Source: JASGMR01 sp963664675 (lineage in GTDB: Bacteria > Thermotogota > Thermotogae > Petrotogales > Kosmotogaceae). From it: a stretch of 64,000 bases of DNA. Location: the NCBI GenBank assembly GCA_963664675.2, contig CAXXLB010000007.1, positions 186,001-250,000 on the forward strand. Direction: 5' to 3'. The notes beneath the pieces are model-generated. The model ran no database searches, was not told the origin of the DNA, and worked only from the letters and a program-made list of their open reading frames with translations. The translations under genes and the position numbers were made by a program. This document shows positions 9,968-18,573 of this stretch, one piece after another; positions within the stretch are counted from its first letter, which is position 1, and every line of letters begins with the position of its first letter.

Positions 9968-9985
9968 TTATATTCTCCTTATCGT

Positions 9986-10576
9986 TCAAAAATTTGCAGG
10001 ATCTATTTTCCCGCTTATATACTCATTAATAACCTCTTCCAAAGCTTTATGTTCCAGTACATGAATTTTCTCTGCAAGGCTTCCAGGTGTATCATTTTTA
10101 CTCACTGTGACTATTTTTTGTTTTAAAATTGTTCCGGTATCCGTTCCTTTATCAACAATATGGACTGTACACCCACTCACTTTTACTCCCCTGTTAATTG
10201 CAGCCTCATGAACTTTCATTCCATACATTCCCTTTCCACAGAAGGAGGGGATTAAAGAGGGATGAATATTGATGATTCTATTCTTAAAAACTTCAATAAT
10301 TTCACCCTTAAGAATCGATAAAAATCCCGCCAAAACGATTAAATTACAATTTTTCGTATTTTTAAGTATCTCATTCGAAAGGTTGTTTTTAAGATTTTTC
10401 TTATCCAGTGCTAAGGTTTTAATACCATTTTTCTTTGCCCTTTCTATCGCATATGCAGTACTTTTATCCGATATGACAATTTCAATTTTAGCTTTTATAT
10501 CTCCCGTACCGATTTTATCGATTATATATTGTAGATTAGTACCATTGCCTGAAACAAGAATTGCTAAATTATACAA
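9986..10576 (-). CDS. purN: Phosphoribosylglycinamide formyltransferase
   Basis: GAR transformylase of 196 aa, which formylates GAR with 10-formyl-THF (third step). Visible motifs: the N-terminal LVSGNGTNLQYII nucleotide loop, NIHPSLIPSF with the catalytic Asn-His pair (about 104-113), and the VDKGTDTGTIL Asp loop (about 141-151). The length is normal. The ATG overlaps the purM stop by 13 nt, which implies coupled translation. No folate-independent PurT is seen in the operon. Confidence 0.96.
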   Translation of the reverse strand: MYNLAILVSGNGTNLQYIIDKIGTGDIKAKIEIVISDKSTAYAIERAKKNGIKTLALDKKNLKNNLSNEILKNTKNCNLIVLAGFLSILKGEIIEVFKNRIINIHPSLIPSFCGKGMYGMKVHEAAINRGVKVSGCTVHIVDKGTDTGTILKQKIVTVSKNDTPGSLAEKIHVLEHKALEEVINEYISGKIDPANF

Positions 10577-11577
10577 ATCCCTTTACCTCCGGATACCGTT
10601 TTCCCTATTTCAAAAGCGTTTTCATCTGTAGAATTTATAAAATCGATAATTCGTTTTGAATCGGCTTTTTTTACACAGATGACCATGCCAATTCCCATAT
10701 TGAATGTCTTATACATATCGACTTCAGAAACACCGAACGAGGAAAGAAATTCAAAAATCGGTTTCTTGGGTAACTTGTCTTTTCTGATTTCAAATCCAAT
10801 ACCGTTATTTGTAATCCTTGGAATATTTTCGTAAAAACCACCACCGGTTATATGTGAAATTCCCATAATCGAAAAATTTTCTATCAATTCATGTATTAAA
10901 TTCACATAAATCTTTGTAGGTTTTAATAACTCTTTCCATAGCGGGATACCGTTAAAATCCGTATTATAACCGTTTTCCGTAAGAAAATTATCCACAATAT
11001 ACCTGACCAATGAAAAACCGTTGCTGTGCAATCCCGATGATTCTATTCCAATCAATACATTTCCTTCAACAATTTTGTCACCATTAATAATTTTTTCTTT
11101 CTCAACCACACCAACTGCGAACCCTGCTATATCATATTTACCGTTGTCATAAAAACCAGGCATTTCAGCCGTTTCTCCTCCAATGAGTGAACAAAAAGAT
11201 TCCCGGCATCCATCCGAAACACCTTTCACTATTTCTGAAACAATACGTTTGTCCAACTCACCGCAAGCAATATAATCGAGAAAGAAAAGAGGCTTCGCAC
11301 CATGGCAGATAATGTCATTTACACACATTGCCACGCAATCTATTCCTATAGTATCAAATTTATTTTTTTTGAATGCAATTTCCAGTTTGGTACCCACACC
11401 GTCCGTTCCTGAAACGAGTACGGGATTTTTCATCTTGCTCAATTCAAATAATCCTGCGAAGCTGCCTAACCCATTCAAAACATTTTTTGTATGGGTTTTA
11501 CTCGCATACTTTTTTATGAGATCTACAGCTTCATACCCTTCTTCTATGTTCACGCCAGATTTTTTATAATTTATCAT
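10564..11577 (-). CDS. purM: Phosphoribosylformylglycinamidine cyclo-ligase (AIR synthetase)
   Basis: AIR synthetase, 337 aa, closing the imidazole ring from FGAM and ATP (fifth step). It starts MINYKKSGVNIEEGYEAV, the classic PurM opening, so the ATG at 11577 is chosen over upstream in-frame codons that lie inside purF. It carries LVSGTDGVGTKL, the glycine-rich ATP loop near residue 50, plus IGGETAEMPG and HITGGGFYENIPR. The gene overlaps the end of purF by 14 nt and the start of purN by 13 nt. Confidence 0.97.
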   Translation of the reverse strand: MINYKKSGVNIEEGYEAVDLIKKYASKTHTKNVLNGLGSFAGLFELSKMKNPVLVSGTDGVGTKLEIAFKKNKFDTIGIDCVAMCVNDIICHGAKPLFFLDYIACGELDKRIVSEIVKGVSDGCRESFCSLIGGETAEMPGFYDNGKYDIAGFAVGVVEKEKIINGDKIVEGNVLIGIESSGLHSNGFSLVRYIVDNFLTENGYNTDFNGIPLWKELLKPTKIYVNLIHELIENFSIMGISHITGGGFYENIPRITNNGIGFEIRKDKLPKKPIFEFLSSFGVSEVDMYKTFNMGIGMVICVKKADSKRIIDFINSTDENAFEIGKTVSGGKGICII

Positions 11578-13009
11578 CGTTTTCGCTTCCTTCATTTCCT
11601 TCACTGTCAAGAATTGGAGTAGAAAGAGGATAAACCCCAGTGAAACATCCGAGACAAAAATCATCTTTGTTTCCCAGAATCTCCAGAAGTTCTTCGGTAG
11701 AAAGATATTCGAGACTATCGGCTTCAATTTTTTCTACAGTTTCGGTTATCGTCTTTGACGAAGCTATCAATCCCTTTCTATATGGGGTATCTATTCCAAA
11801 ATAACAGGGATATTTGATCGGCGGCGAGGAAATTCTGAGATGCACTTCTGTTGCTCCCGCTTCTTTTAACATTTTTACTATCTTTTTACTCGTAGTACCC
11901 CTGACAATCGAATCATCTATTAAAATAACTTTTTTGCCCTGAACATTATCTTTTAAAACACTCAGCTTTACACTTAGAAAATGCTCACGTAATTCCTGAT
12001 TAGGAGCTATAAAAGTTCTACCAACGTATTTATTTTTTATAAGTCCTATTTCATAAGGAATTCCGGATTTTTTTGAAAATCCTATGGTGGCCGGTATCCC
12101 CGAATCGGGTACTCCTGTCACAATGTCGGCGTCAGCCATATGATTTGTAGCCAGTATTTCTCCGGATTTTTCCCTGGTTTTATATACACTGATTCCATCT
12201 ATAATACTATCCGGGCGTGCAAAGTATATATATTCGAAAGCACACGTTGCACACTTTGTCTTTTCAACTTCATAAATTGATTCCAGTCCATTTTCCGAAA
12301 TCATGATGATTTCACCGGGCCTGACATCTCTGATAAATTCTGCACCTATCGAATTGAATGCACAGCTCTCCGAAGAAATGAAGAATTTACTGTCTTTTTT
12401 CCCAATACATAGTGGTCGGATTCCGTATGGATCCCTGGCTGCGATCAAACCTTCCTGTGTTAGTATAGCAATCGCATATGATCCTTTGACCGCTTGCATT
12501 GCGTTGGTAACAGCACTTTTAAATCCTTTTTTTGCCTCCCGTGCGATCAAATTCAAAATAACCTCAGAATCTGAAGACGTTTGAAAAATTACACCCGCAT
12601 CTTCGAGAAGATCCTTTAATATATCGGAATTCACAAGTGTTCCATTATGTGCTATTGCAATTGTTCCAAGTTTATAATTTACCAGGATCGGCTGTGCATT
12701 TTTAATTTCACTTTTTCCCTTTGTAGAATATCTTACATGGCCAATAGATGAATATCCATCCATATTGTTGAGAATTTCCTTTGAAAAGCTTTCGGAAACA
12801 AGTCCCATAGATTTCTTGCATTTCACTGTTTTCCCATCTGAAAACGCAATTCCGGAACTTTCCTGTCCTCTGTGCTGTAAAGAAAATAAACCGTAATAAG
12901 TTAAAATCGATACCTCTTTATCCAGATGTTCAGTGTCATAAACACCAAATACTCCACACTCTTCCTTAAATTTATCATTTAAAACATCACTGTACTTGAT
13001 ACATTTCAT
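11564..13009 (-). CDS. purF: Amidophosphoribosyltransferase
   Basis: Glutamine PRPP amidotransferase, 481 aa, the committed first step. The N-terminal Ntn-hydrolase glutaminase domain has its cysteine in KEECGVFGVYD (about residue 18), so a short propeptide must be removed as in B. subtilis PurF. The PRPP loop is VILIDDSIVRGTTSKK (about 358-373). Cysteines at KTKCATC, IKYPCYFG and FCLGCFTG match the Bacillus-type [4Fe-4S] cluster ligands, so this is the oxygen-sensitive iron-sulfur form. The start is 1 nt from the purC stop. The enzyme is normally feedback-inhibited by AMP and GMP. Confidence 0.97.
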   Translation of the reverse strand: MKCIKYSDVLNDKFKEECGVFGVYDTEHLDKEVSILTYYGLFSLQHRGQESSGIAFSDGKTVKCKKSMGLVSESFSKEILNNMDGYSSIGHVRYSTKGKSEIKNAQPILVNYKLGTIAIAHNGTLVNSDILKDLLEDAGVIFQTSSDSEVILNLIAREAKKGFKSAVTNAMQAVKGSYAIAILTQEGLIAARDPYGIRPLCIGKKDSKFFISSESCAFNSIGAEFIRDVRPGEIIMISENGLESIYEVEKTKCATCAFEYIYFARPDSIIDGISVYKTREKSGEILATNHMADADIVTGVPDSGIPATIGFSKKSGIPYEIGLIKNKYVGRTFIAPNQELREHFLSVKLSVLKDNVQGKKVILIDDSIVRGTTSKKIVKMLKEAGATEVHLRISSPPIKYPCYFGIDTPYRKGLIASSKTITETVEKIEADSLEYLSTEELLEILGNKDDFCLGCFTGVYPLSTPILDSEGNEGSENDDKL

Positions 13010-13010
13010 T

Positions 13011-13715
13011 CTATGCCTTCATTCTTAAAAGTAATTTTTTATACGTTTCTTTTAAATCTCCAAGATCTCTTCTGAATACATCTTTATCCAATTTCTCACC
13101 CGTATTTATATCCCATAATCTACATGTATCGGGGGATATTTCATCAGCGAGTAATATCTCTTCCCCCGATTTTCCGAATTCAAGTTTGAAATCGATTAAA
13201 TTTATATTCATTTTCTTAAAAAAATCTTTGAGAATATCATTCACTTTTTTTGTTGCAGAGTATATATTTTCCAATTCATTGAAAGTGGTAAGGCCCATTG
13301 CTACAGCATGATAGTCATTCATTAAAGGATCACCCAGATCATCCCTTTTATAACTTATTTCCAGCACCGTAGTTTTCAATTCTGTGCCTTCCTCAAGGCC
13401 ATACCTTTTCGCCATGCTACCCGCAGCAATATTTCTGACGATAACTTCAAGAGGTACTATCTCAACCTTTCTGCATAATTGCTCTCTTTCATTTATTTTT
13501 CCTAAAAAATGGGTTTTTATTCCCCGGCTTTCAAGTAATTCAAAAATAATAGAAGTTATTGTGTTGTTTATTTCACCTTTTCCAATAATACTTCCCTTTT
13601 TTTCACCGTTGAATGCAGTTGCATCATCTTTATAGTGGACGATTATCTTCGAAGAATCATCTGTTTCAAATACTATTTTCGCCTTTCCTTCATAAATCTT
13701 TTTTAATTTTTCCAT
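13011..13715 (-). CDS. purC: SAICAR synthetase
   Basis: Phosphoribosylaminoimidazole-succinocarboxamide synthase, 234 aa, joining CAIR and aspartate with ATP. The start MEKLKKIYEGKAKIVFETDD is typical and is preceded by GGAGG, so the ATG at 13715 is chosen over an in-frame ATG at 13772 inside purE. Motifs LIDFKLEFGK and LADEISPDTCRLWD carry the substrate- and metal-binding acidic residues. It lies 10 nt after purE and 1 nt before purF. Confidence 0.97.
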   Translation of the reverse strand: MEKLKKIYEGKAKIVFETDDSSKIIVHYKDDATAFNGEKKGSIIGKGEINNTITSIIFELLESRGIKTHFLGKINEREQLCRKVEIVPLEVIVRNIAAGSMAKRYGLEEGTELKTTVLEISYKRDDLGDPLMNDYHAVAMGLTTFNELENIYSATKKVNDILKDFFKKMNINLIDFKLEFGKSGEEILLADEISPDTCRLWDINTGEKLDKDVFRRDLGDLKETYKKLLLRMKA

Positions 13716-13725
13716 GTCTCCTCCA

Positions 13726-14208
13726 TTATATTTTGTCTTTAAGATTTTCGTTTTCCTTAAGAATTGATTCAATTTTTTTCTGTCTCGATTCTTTCAGTTT
13801 TGTTTTCAATTCAGAATATTTGATCGATAACATTTCCGCTGCAAGAATTGCGGCATTTTTCCCTTTATCTATACCAACTGTTGCGACCGGGATTCCTGAT
13901 GGCATCTGTACGATAGATAGAAGCGAATCAAAGCCCTCCATTGCCGAAGAAATTGGCACACCAATAACAGGCTTTAAAGTATATGAAGCAATTACACCGG
14001 GTAAATGAGCCGCTAAACCGGCACCGGCGATGAAAATTTCAGCGCCATTATCTTCCATTTCGGAAATCTTTTCTTTAAGGTATTCCGGCATTCTATGCGC
14101 GGATATTATTTCACAAAAGAAATCCACACCAAATTCCTTTAAAGTATCGGTTACTCCTTTGAGTATCTTCAAATCTGATGAACTTCCAAATATCACTCCA
14201 ACTTTCAT
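13726..14208 (-). CDS. purE: N5-carboxyaminoimidazole ribonucleotide mutase
   Basis: PurE, 160 aa, first gene of the operon. It has the GSSSDLK phosphate loop (family GSxSD), SAHRMPEYL and a glycine-rich AGAGLAAHLPGV loop. SAHR suggests the class I mutase, which normally works with PurK; no purK is in this window, so it must lie elsewhere or the enzyme uses CO2/AIR directly. The ATG at 14208 is chosen because GGAGG lies at 14214-14218; an in-frame TTG at 14220 would include the ribosome site. The C-terminal 25 residues are lysine/glutamate-rich and probably helical. Confidence 0.95.
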   Translation of the reverse strand: MKVGVIFGSSSDLKILKGVTDTLKEFGVDFFCEIISAHRMPEYLKEKISEMEDNGAEIFIAGAGLAAHLPGVIASYTLKPVIGVPISSAMEGFDSLLSIVQMPSGIPVATVGIDKGKNAAILAAEMLSIKYSELKTKLKESRQKKIESILKENENLKDKI

Positions 14209-14218
14209 AAAAACCTCC

Positions 14219-14262
14219 AAAAAAAATACATCACCTACAGGAAAATCCTATAGCATGATGTA
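14219..14262 (-). terminator. Intrinsic terminator of the purine riboswitch
   Basis: The arms TACATCA (14256-14262) and TGATGTA (14227-14233), with an inner 8-bp extension CTATAGGA/TCCTGTAG, form a long hairpin. On the transcribed minus strand it is followed by seven T and then, without a gap, by the purE ribosome site GGAGG. This is the expression platform: with ligand bound the aptamer should allow this hairpin and stop transcription before purE. Confidence 0.9.
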
Positions 14263-14285
14263 ATTCAATCATAAACTACAGAATT

Positions 14286-14356
14286 CACCCATAGTAGAAA
14301 GATTTACGGTCTCTCTGTAGATACCCCCGGCCCATATTGCTGGGGTTATACGGATG
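14286..14356 (-). promoter_or_regulatory. Purine riboswitch aptamer, guanine/hypoxanthine type
   Basis: The minus-strand RNA matches the purine riboswitch fold. P1 is CAUCCGUA with UAUGGGUG (8 pairs). P2 is CCCCAGC with GCCGGGG (one A-C mismatch) and loop AAUAUGG. The core is UAUCUAC. P3 is AGAGAGA with UCUUUCU and the conserved loop ACCGUAA. J3/1 reads UACUAUG, with C at the position equivalent to residue 74 of the B. subtilis xpt aptamer, which pairs with guanine or hypoxanthine rather than adenine. It lies 24 nt before the terminator that precedes purE. Confidence 0.93.
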
Positions 14357-14385
14357 AAAATCATCGTTATTAAATTTTTATTTAA

Positions 14386-14394
14386 ATTATAGCA
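14386..14394 (-). promoter_or_regulatory. Extended -10 promoter of the pur operon
   Basis: The minus strand reads TGCTATAAT, a perfect -10 with the TGn extension. No good -35 is present at 17 nt, as expected for an extended -10 promoter. Transcription would begin near 14379, about 20 nt before the riboswitch. Confidence 0.7.
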
Positions 14395-14708
14395 CAAGTT
14401 TTTTATACTTTTATAAAACAAAATCGATGAAATAAATATTAATTGAATAGAAAAACATCTTATATTAATGTTATTTTATATAGAGAATCAAAGTTCAAAA
14501 AAATTCTCAAATTGTTTCAGATTTTAAATTGGAAGTAACGTAAAAACGTTAAGTTTTTTTCATTCACAAAATCATATCATTATAATATGACAGGCAGCCT
14601 TTTTAAAATAAGAACAATTTCATATGATTATTTTTTATACATCCAACTTCATTCATAAAGATTTTTTCTGTTTTGTTTTAAAAAAACATTGAATAAAATC
14701 AGATATCA
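14395..14708. other. AT-rich spacer between pur promoter and MATE gene
   Basis: About 310 bases with no open frame of note. It holds the 3' end of the MATE transcript, but I see no clear terminator hairpin. Confidence 0.4.
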
Positions 14709-16091
14709 CTAAACAACGTGTTTTATGGGCTTTGTAGAATTTGCAGAAATCGACATAGTTTTTACTTCTTTCACAAAGGAAAAAGAAAACATGACAGCTA
14801 TGGCTGTGGTGATGATATCTGCGACCGGTTGTGCGAATATAAAACCATTAAACCCAAAAAGATCATTCAAAATGAACAGCAAAGGAATGTAAAAAATACA
14901 CTGTCTTCCCAAGCTGATAAACATTGCTCTTAAAGCTTTTCCTGTAGCCTGAAAAGTCACCATAAGAGTAGATTGTACTCCTATAAATGGAAGCCCCCAT
15001 AAAAATGCTCTCAATATTTTTGCGCCGGCATTTATCACTTGTGGATCGTCGATAAATATCTTGATTACATTTTTAGAAAATAACGCGAAAATTATAGTGA
15101 AAAAAACCGATATAATTGAGTTATAAAGCATAGTTATTTTGAAAGCTTTTATAAGCCTATCTGAATTTTTTGCGCCATAATTGAATCCGGCGAAAGGTTG
15201 ATAACCCTGTGAAATTCCGATCACGATTAATGTTACGATCGATACAACTCTCATTTGAACTCCATTACCTGCTACAATATAATCACCATAGGAAGAGGCC
15301 ACCACATTCACAAGGACGAAGGATATTCCCATGATCAACTGTCCCAAAGAGGCAGGTATTCCTATCTTAGATACTTCTTTGAATATTTTTTTTGTTGGTT
15401 TGAACCATACAGGTGATATAGACAAAATACTCTTTTTTCTCAGATAGTATATTAAATAATACAAAACACCACAGATATTTCCTATCACCGTTGCCCACGC
15501 TGCTCCACCGATTCCCATATTCAATACCGAGATAAATATTGGATCCAGCACAATATTGATACCACTACCAATGATCATCCCCAGCATCGCTTTTGTAGTT
15601 TCACCTTCCGCTCTTACCATACCGGACAGTGCAATTTGAAGAATTAAAAAAACGCTGAAAAATGAAACTATCAACGTGTAATCTTTTGTGAATTGAAAGG
15701 TATTTTCACTGGTTCCAATGATATTCAACAATGGATCCATAAAAATTAAAATTATAACGGTGAATATTATTCCTAAAATTATCGCCGAATAAAAACATGT
15801 AGCATTGGTTTTTTTCGCCTCAGCGTACTTTTTTTCGCCAAGACACCTCGAAATATAAGAAGCACCGCCATTTGCAAAAATATTTCCTACCGAAATGATG
15901 AACAGAAAAATCGGAAAAACTAAAGACAGAGCAGCGACCTGATTGGCATCTTTCAGTCTCCCAACAAAAAAAGTATCCGTCAGATTATATATTATCTGTA
16001 CTATCATGGCTAACATTGTAGGTAAGGCCAATTTGATTATCGCTTTTTTCACATCCATACTTTCCATAATATGTAACTTAGATTCTTTCAT
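14709..16091 (-). CDS. MATE family efflux transporter
   Basis: Integral membrane protein of 460 aa with about twelve hydrophobic helices in two six-helix halves, typical of MATE (NorM/DinF-like) multidrug exporters driven by Na+ or H+. Family hallmarks include the N-terminal LALPTMLAMIVQIIYNLTDTFFVG and the internal PASLGQLIMG in the second half. The first 14 nt overlap the end of the MarR gene, so the regulator and exporter are one operon, a common layout for a drug-responsive pump. The substrate cannot be told from sequence. Confidence 0.92.
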   Translation of the reverse strand: MKESKLHIMESMDVKKAIIKLALPTMLAMIVQIIYNLTDTFFVGRLKDANQVAALSLVFPIFLFIISVGNIFANGGASYISRCLGEKKYAEAKKTNATCFYSAIILGIIFTVIILIFMDPLLNIIGTSENTFQFTKDYTLIVSFFSVFLILQIALSGMVRAEGETTKAMLGMIIGSGINIVLDPIFISVLNMGIGGAAWATVIGNICGVLYYLIYYLRKKSILSISPVWFKPTKKIFKEVSKIGIPASLGQLIMGISFVLVNVVASSYGDYIVAGNGVQMRVVSIVTLIVIGISQGYQPFAGFNYGAKNSDRLIKAFKITMLYNSIISVFFTIIFALFSKNVIKIFIDDPQVINAGAKILRAFLWGLPFIGVQSTLMVTFQATGKALRAMFISLGRQCIFYIPLLFILNDLFGFNGFIFAQPVADIITTAIAVMFSFSFVKEVKTMSISANSTKPIKHVV

Positions 16092-16560
16092 AGTACAACT
16101 CCTTATTCAACTTGATTAATTTGTATGCAATTTTTTTCATGGTTAATAAAGACTTTAAAAATTCACTCTTTTCCTCTTCGGATAATGGCTTCAAAATTTT
16201 TAAAACTCTTTCGTTAGTCATTTTATTAATTTCTTCAATATATTGATTGCCTTTCTCGGTTGGTGATAAATAAACTACTCTTCTATCCTCGTCCGACCTT
16301 ACTCTTTTTATCAAATTTTTATCCACCATTTTATCTATAAGTTGAGAGAAGGGTCCCTTTTCAAGTCCAATCGATCGAGCAATAGAAGACATTTTCTGAT
16401 TTATGTCTGATTTGATCTTCAACAACAATTTTATTTGAGTAGCTGTGAGCCTGTCGCCTCTTATCACAGGAGAATACCCATGAAATAAAGCGTATTCGGT
16501 AAGAGGAAGCGCCTCAATACAACCTCCTATCTTTTTAATTTTTTCATCCAAATCATTCAC
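16078..16560 (-). CDS. MarR family transcriptional regulator
   Basis: 160-aa winged-helix regulator: a dimerisation helix at each end and a central HTH (about residues 45-105) with LTATQIKLLLKI, MSSIARSIGLEKGPFSQLIDKM and the wing VRSDEDRRVVYLSPTEKG. The DxRR wing motif is typical of MarR. It is the first gene of a two-gene operon with the MATE exporter, and two palindromes of one sequence lie 10 nt upstream of its start. It probably represses its own operon and is released by a small ligand that the pump exports. Confidence 0.93.
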   Translation of the reverse strand: MNDLDEKIKKIGGCIEALPLTEYALFHGYSPVIRGDRLTATQIKLLLKIKSDINQKMSSIARSIGLEKGPFSQLIDKMVDKNLIKRVRSDEDRRVVYLSPTEKGNQYIEEINKMTNERVLKILKPLSEEEKSEFLKSLLTMKKIAYKLIKLNKELYYERI

Positions 16561-16569
16561 CTCTTAATA

Positions 16570-16598
16570 GTTATTTTTATAACTGTTATCTTTATAAC
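16570..16598. promoter_or_regulatory. Tandem palindromic operator for the MarR regulator
   Basis: Two perfect inverted repeats of the form GTTAT-N4-ATAAC lie side by side at 16570-16583 and 16585-16598, centres 15 bp apart. They sit 10 nt upstream of the marR start, where the promoter or leader must be. Arm length and spacing fit a MarR dimer site. Confidence 0.75.
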
Positions 16599-16994
16599 TA
16601 TATTAATCTAGAAAAATTTAAAAATCAATACTGTGTCCAATCTTTTTATTTAATTGAACTTTTTAATATATAAAACTTCAAATCTAAAAAAGTCGTCATT
16701 TTTTTATCTAAATGAATTTTAAATTCTTATCCTCTGTTCTTAAATTTCAAAACTACCGGACAGATTGGATGTTATTCATGACAAATACATAGTACGCTAA
16801 AGAAAGTAATTCAATTTTTTATCATAATAATATCTTATTATTACTTATTTTTAAATAATTAAGGATTTGAATCTGATTAAATAATATTGGTAATATATAT
16901 AAGAAGTGGTGTGAGAAATGGATTGTTGGTGAACATGTGTTTTTAGCTCTTTGCGTAAATTTGAAAAAGAGAAATATAAATCAAGGAGAATAAA
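16599..16994. other. Divergent intergenic region upstream of aminotransferase
   Basis: About 395 bases without a gene. A + strand promoter is plausible at 16867-16896 (TTGAAT, 18 nt, TAATAT). It would leave a leader of roughly 90 nt in which I recognise no riboswitch. AAGGAG sits before the aminotransferase ATG. Confidence 0.4.
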
Positions 16995-18152
16995 ATGAAT
17001 TTATCTGAAAAAGTACTTTCAATAGAACCATCTCAGACTTTGGTATTCAATAACAAAGCGCTGGAAATGATTAAAAAAAATTATAATGTTATCAAGATGA
17101 CTGCGGGCGAGCCGGATTTCAGCACTCCTGAACCAATTATAGAAGCTGCTTACGAAGCCATGAAAGCTGGAAAGACAAAATATACAAAGTCGATAGGCAT
17201 AGATGAATTAAGGGAAAAAATTTCTGAAAAACTGTACGTTGATAATAATTTGAATTATTCTGCATCAGAAATTATTGTCACCAACGGTGGAAAACAAGCG
17301 ATTTTTAATACATTAATGGCTATAACAAATCAAGGAGATGAAATCATAATAATCTCACCTGCCTGGGTGAGTTACGAAGCGCAGATTCTTTTATGCGGGG
17401 GAAAAGTTAAAATAGTTAATTCGAAAATCGAAAATGACTTCATCCCTGATATAAAAGATATAGAAAACGCAATCAATGAAAAAACTAAAGCTATAATAAT
17501 AAATTCTCCCAATAATCCAACCGGTGCCATTTATCCCGCTTCTTTTTTAGAGGAACTGTCAAAAGTGATAAAAAAACATGAAATATTTGTCATATCCGAC
17601 GAAGTTTATGAAAAACTGTCTTTTGATGTAAAACATATTTCTATTGCTTCATTTGAGGGAATGAAACCTTATTCTATCGTCATCAATGCTTTTTCAAAAT
17701 CTCATTCTATGACCGGCTGGAGAATAGGATATCTCGCAGGACCCGCAGAAGTGGTAAAACAGGCGCAAAAAATTCAAAGCCATCTGTGTTCCAACGTAAA
17801 TACTCCAACACAATACGCCGCATTAAAAGCGCTTGATATTAACCCGACTTATATGATAGATGCTTTCAAAGAAAGAAGAAAATTTGTAAGCGAAAAACTG
17901 AATGAAGCAAATATAGACTATTTTTACCCAAAGGGAGCGTTTTATTTCTTCATAAATGTCAGCAAATACTTCAATTCAGATTTAAAAAATTCGTACGATT
18001 TTGCAATAGCATTACTTGAAAAGGGAAAAGTCGGACTGACCCCTGGGAGTGCTTTTTTCGCCGAAGGTTATTTAAGATTATCTTACGCTTGCAGTATGGA
18101 AGATTTAAAAGAAGGACTGAAAAGGATAATAAATTTCACAAATAATTTGTAA
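16995..18152 (+). CDS. Class I/II aminotransferase (aspartate aminotransferase-like)
   Basis: PLP enzyme of 385 aa, fold type I, subgroup I-gamma. It has AGEPDFSTPEPI near the N-terminus, YTKSIGIDELR, SPNNPTGAIY (about 170-179), SDEVYEKLSF with the PLP-contacting Asp and Tyr, FSKSHSMTGWRIGYLAG with the Schiff-base lysine (about 235) and an RLSYACS end with the substrate carboxylate Arg. These features fit aspartate or aromatic/broad aminotransferases of the thermophilic AspC type. It is monocistronic: own ribosome site AAGGAG and a strong terminator 24 nt after its stop. The amino donor is not predictable. Confidence 0.9.
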   Translation: MNLSEKVLSIEPSQTLVFNNKALEMIKKNYNVIKMTAGEPDFSTPEPIIEAAYEAMKAGKTKYTKSIGIDELREKISEKLYVDNNLNYSASEIIVTNGGKQAIFNTLMAITNQGDEIIIISPAWVSYEAQILLCGGKVKIVNSKIENDFIPDIKDIENAINEKTKAIIINSPNNPTGAIYPASFLEELSKVIKKHEIFVISDEVYEKLSFDVKHISIASFEGMKPYSIVINAFSKSHSMTGWRIGYLAGPAEVVKQAQKIQSHLCSNVNTPTQYAALKALDINPTYMIDAFKERRKFVSEKLNEANIDYFYPKGAFYFFINVSKYFNSDLKNSYDFAIALLEKGKVGLTPGSAFFAEGYLRLSYACSMEDLKEGLKRIINFTNNL

Positions 18153-18176
18153 GAATATTTTTATCGACAAACAGGG

Positions 18177-18216
18177 AACGGGATTTTAAATATCAATTTA
18201 AAATCCCGTTTGTTAT
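18177..18216 (+). terminator. Intrinsic terminator of aminotransferase gene
   Basis: A perfect 15-bp stem (18177-18191 with 18196-18210, GC-rich base AACGGGATT) and a 4-nt loop ATCA, followed by TGTTATTTTT. The A-rich side also allows weak use from the other strand. Confidence 0.92.
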
Positions 18217-18417
18217 TTTTATTAACTATTTTAAAATCTCCGCCCGTGAAAAAATCACCTCATCTTATCCAATGTACAAGTATTTTATTAAAAGTATTCT
18301 TTCAAATAAACAATACTCCCTGGAATTCAAAAAAATAAAGCTGTATTAAATCAGCAGATCAGATAGTACGCAATACTATTTTTTGCACTCTCTTTTTATT
18401 GTTATCGTTATTTGCTA
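18217..18417. other. Non-coding spacer before the maltodextrin locus
   Basis: No gene is visible here. The regulatory sites that follow (18418-18552) belong to the downstream regulator. Confidence 0.4.
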
Positions 18418-18431
18418 TGTGAACGCTCACA
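18418..18431. promoter_or_regulatory. Upstream operator of the LacI-type regulator
   Basis: TGTGAACGCTCACA: inverted arms TGTGA/TCACA around four bases with a central CG, a typical LacI-family operator. The same arms recur at 18539, 121 bp centre to centre, which would allow looping. Confidence 0.7.
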
Positions 18432-18505
18432 ATTATTAATATTGAAATTTCAAAAATAATTACTACAGTTATAAAAAAAGCCCATATATAAACATTTTAT
18501 ACGAT

Positions 18506-18535
18506 TTGACATTTTTGATTTATATATGTTATATT
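18506..18535 (+). promoter_or_regulatory. Promoter of the LacI regulator / mal operon
   Basis: A consensus -35 TTGACA at 18506-18511 and TATATT at 18530-18535 are separated by 18 nt. The predicted start near 18542 falls inside the second operator. Confidence 0.75.
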
Positions 18536-18538
18536 TTA

Positions 18539-18552
18539 TGTGAGCTATCACA
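18539..18552. promoter_or_regulatory. Start-site operator of the LacI-type regulator
   Basis: TGTGAGCTATCACA: the same TGTGA-N4-TCACA pattern as at 18418, placed on the predicted transcription start. Binding here would block initiation, which suggests autoregulation and control of the downstream mal genes. Confidence 0.75.
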
Positions 18553-18573
18553 TTTTATATGAGAGTGGGTATT

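Noticed and set aside
16900..16994. A riboswitch in the aminotransferase leader
   Set aside because: No known aptamer pattern and no terminator or sequestering hairpin could be drawn.
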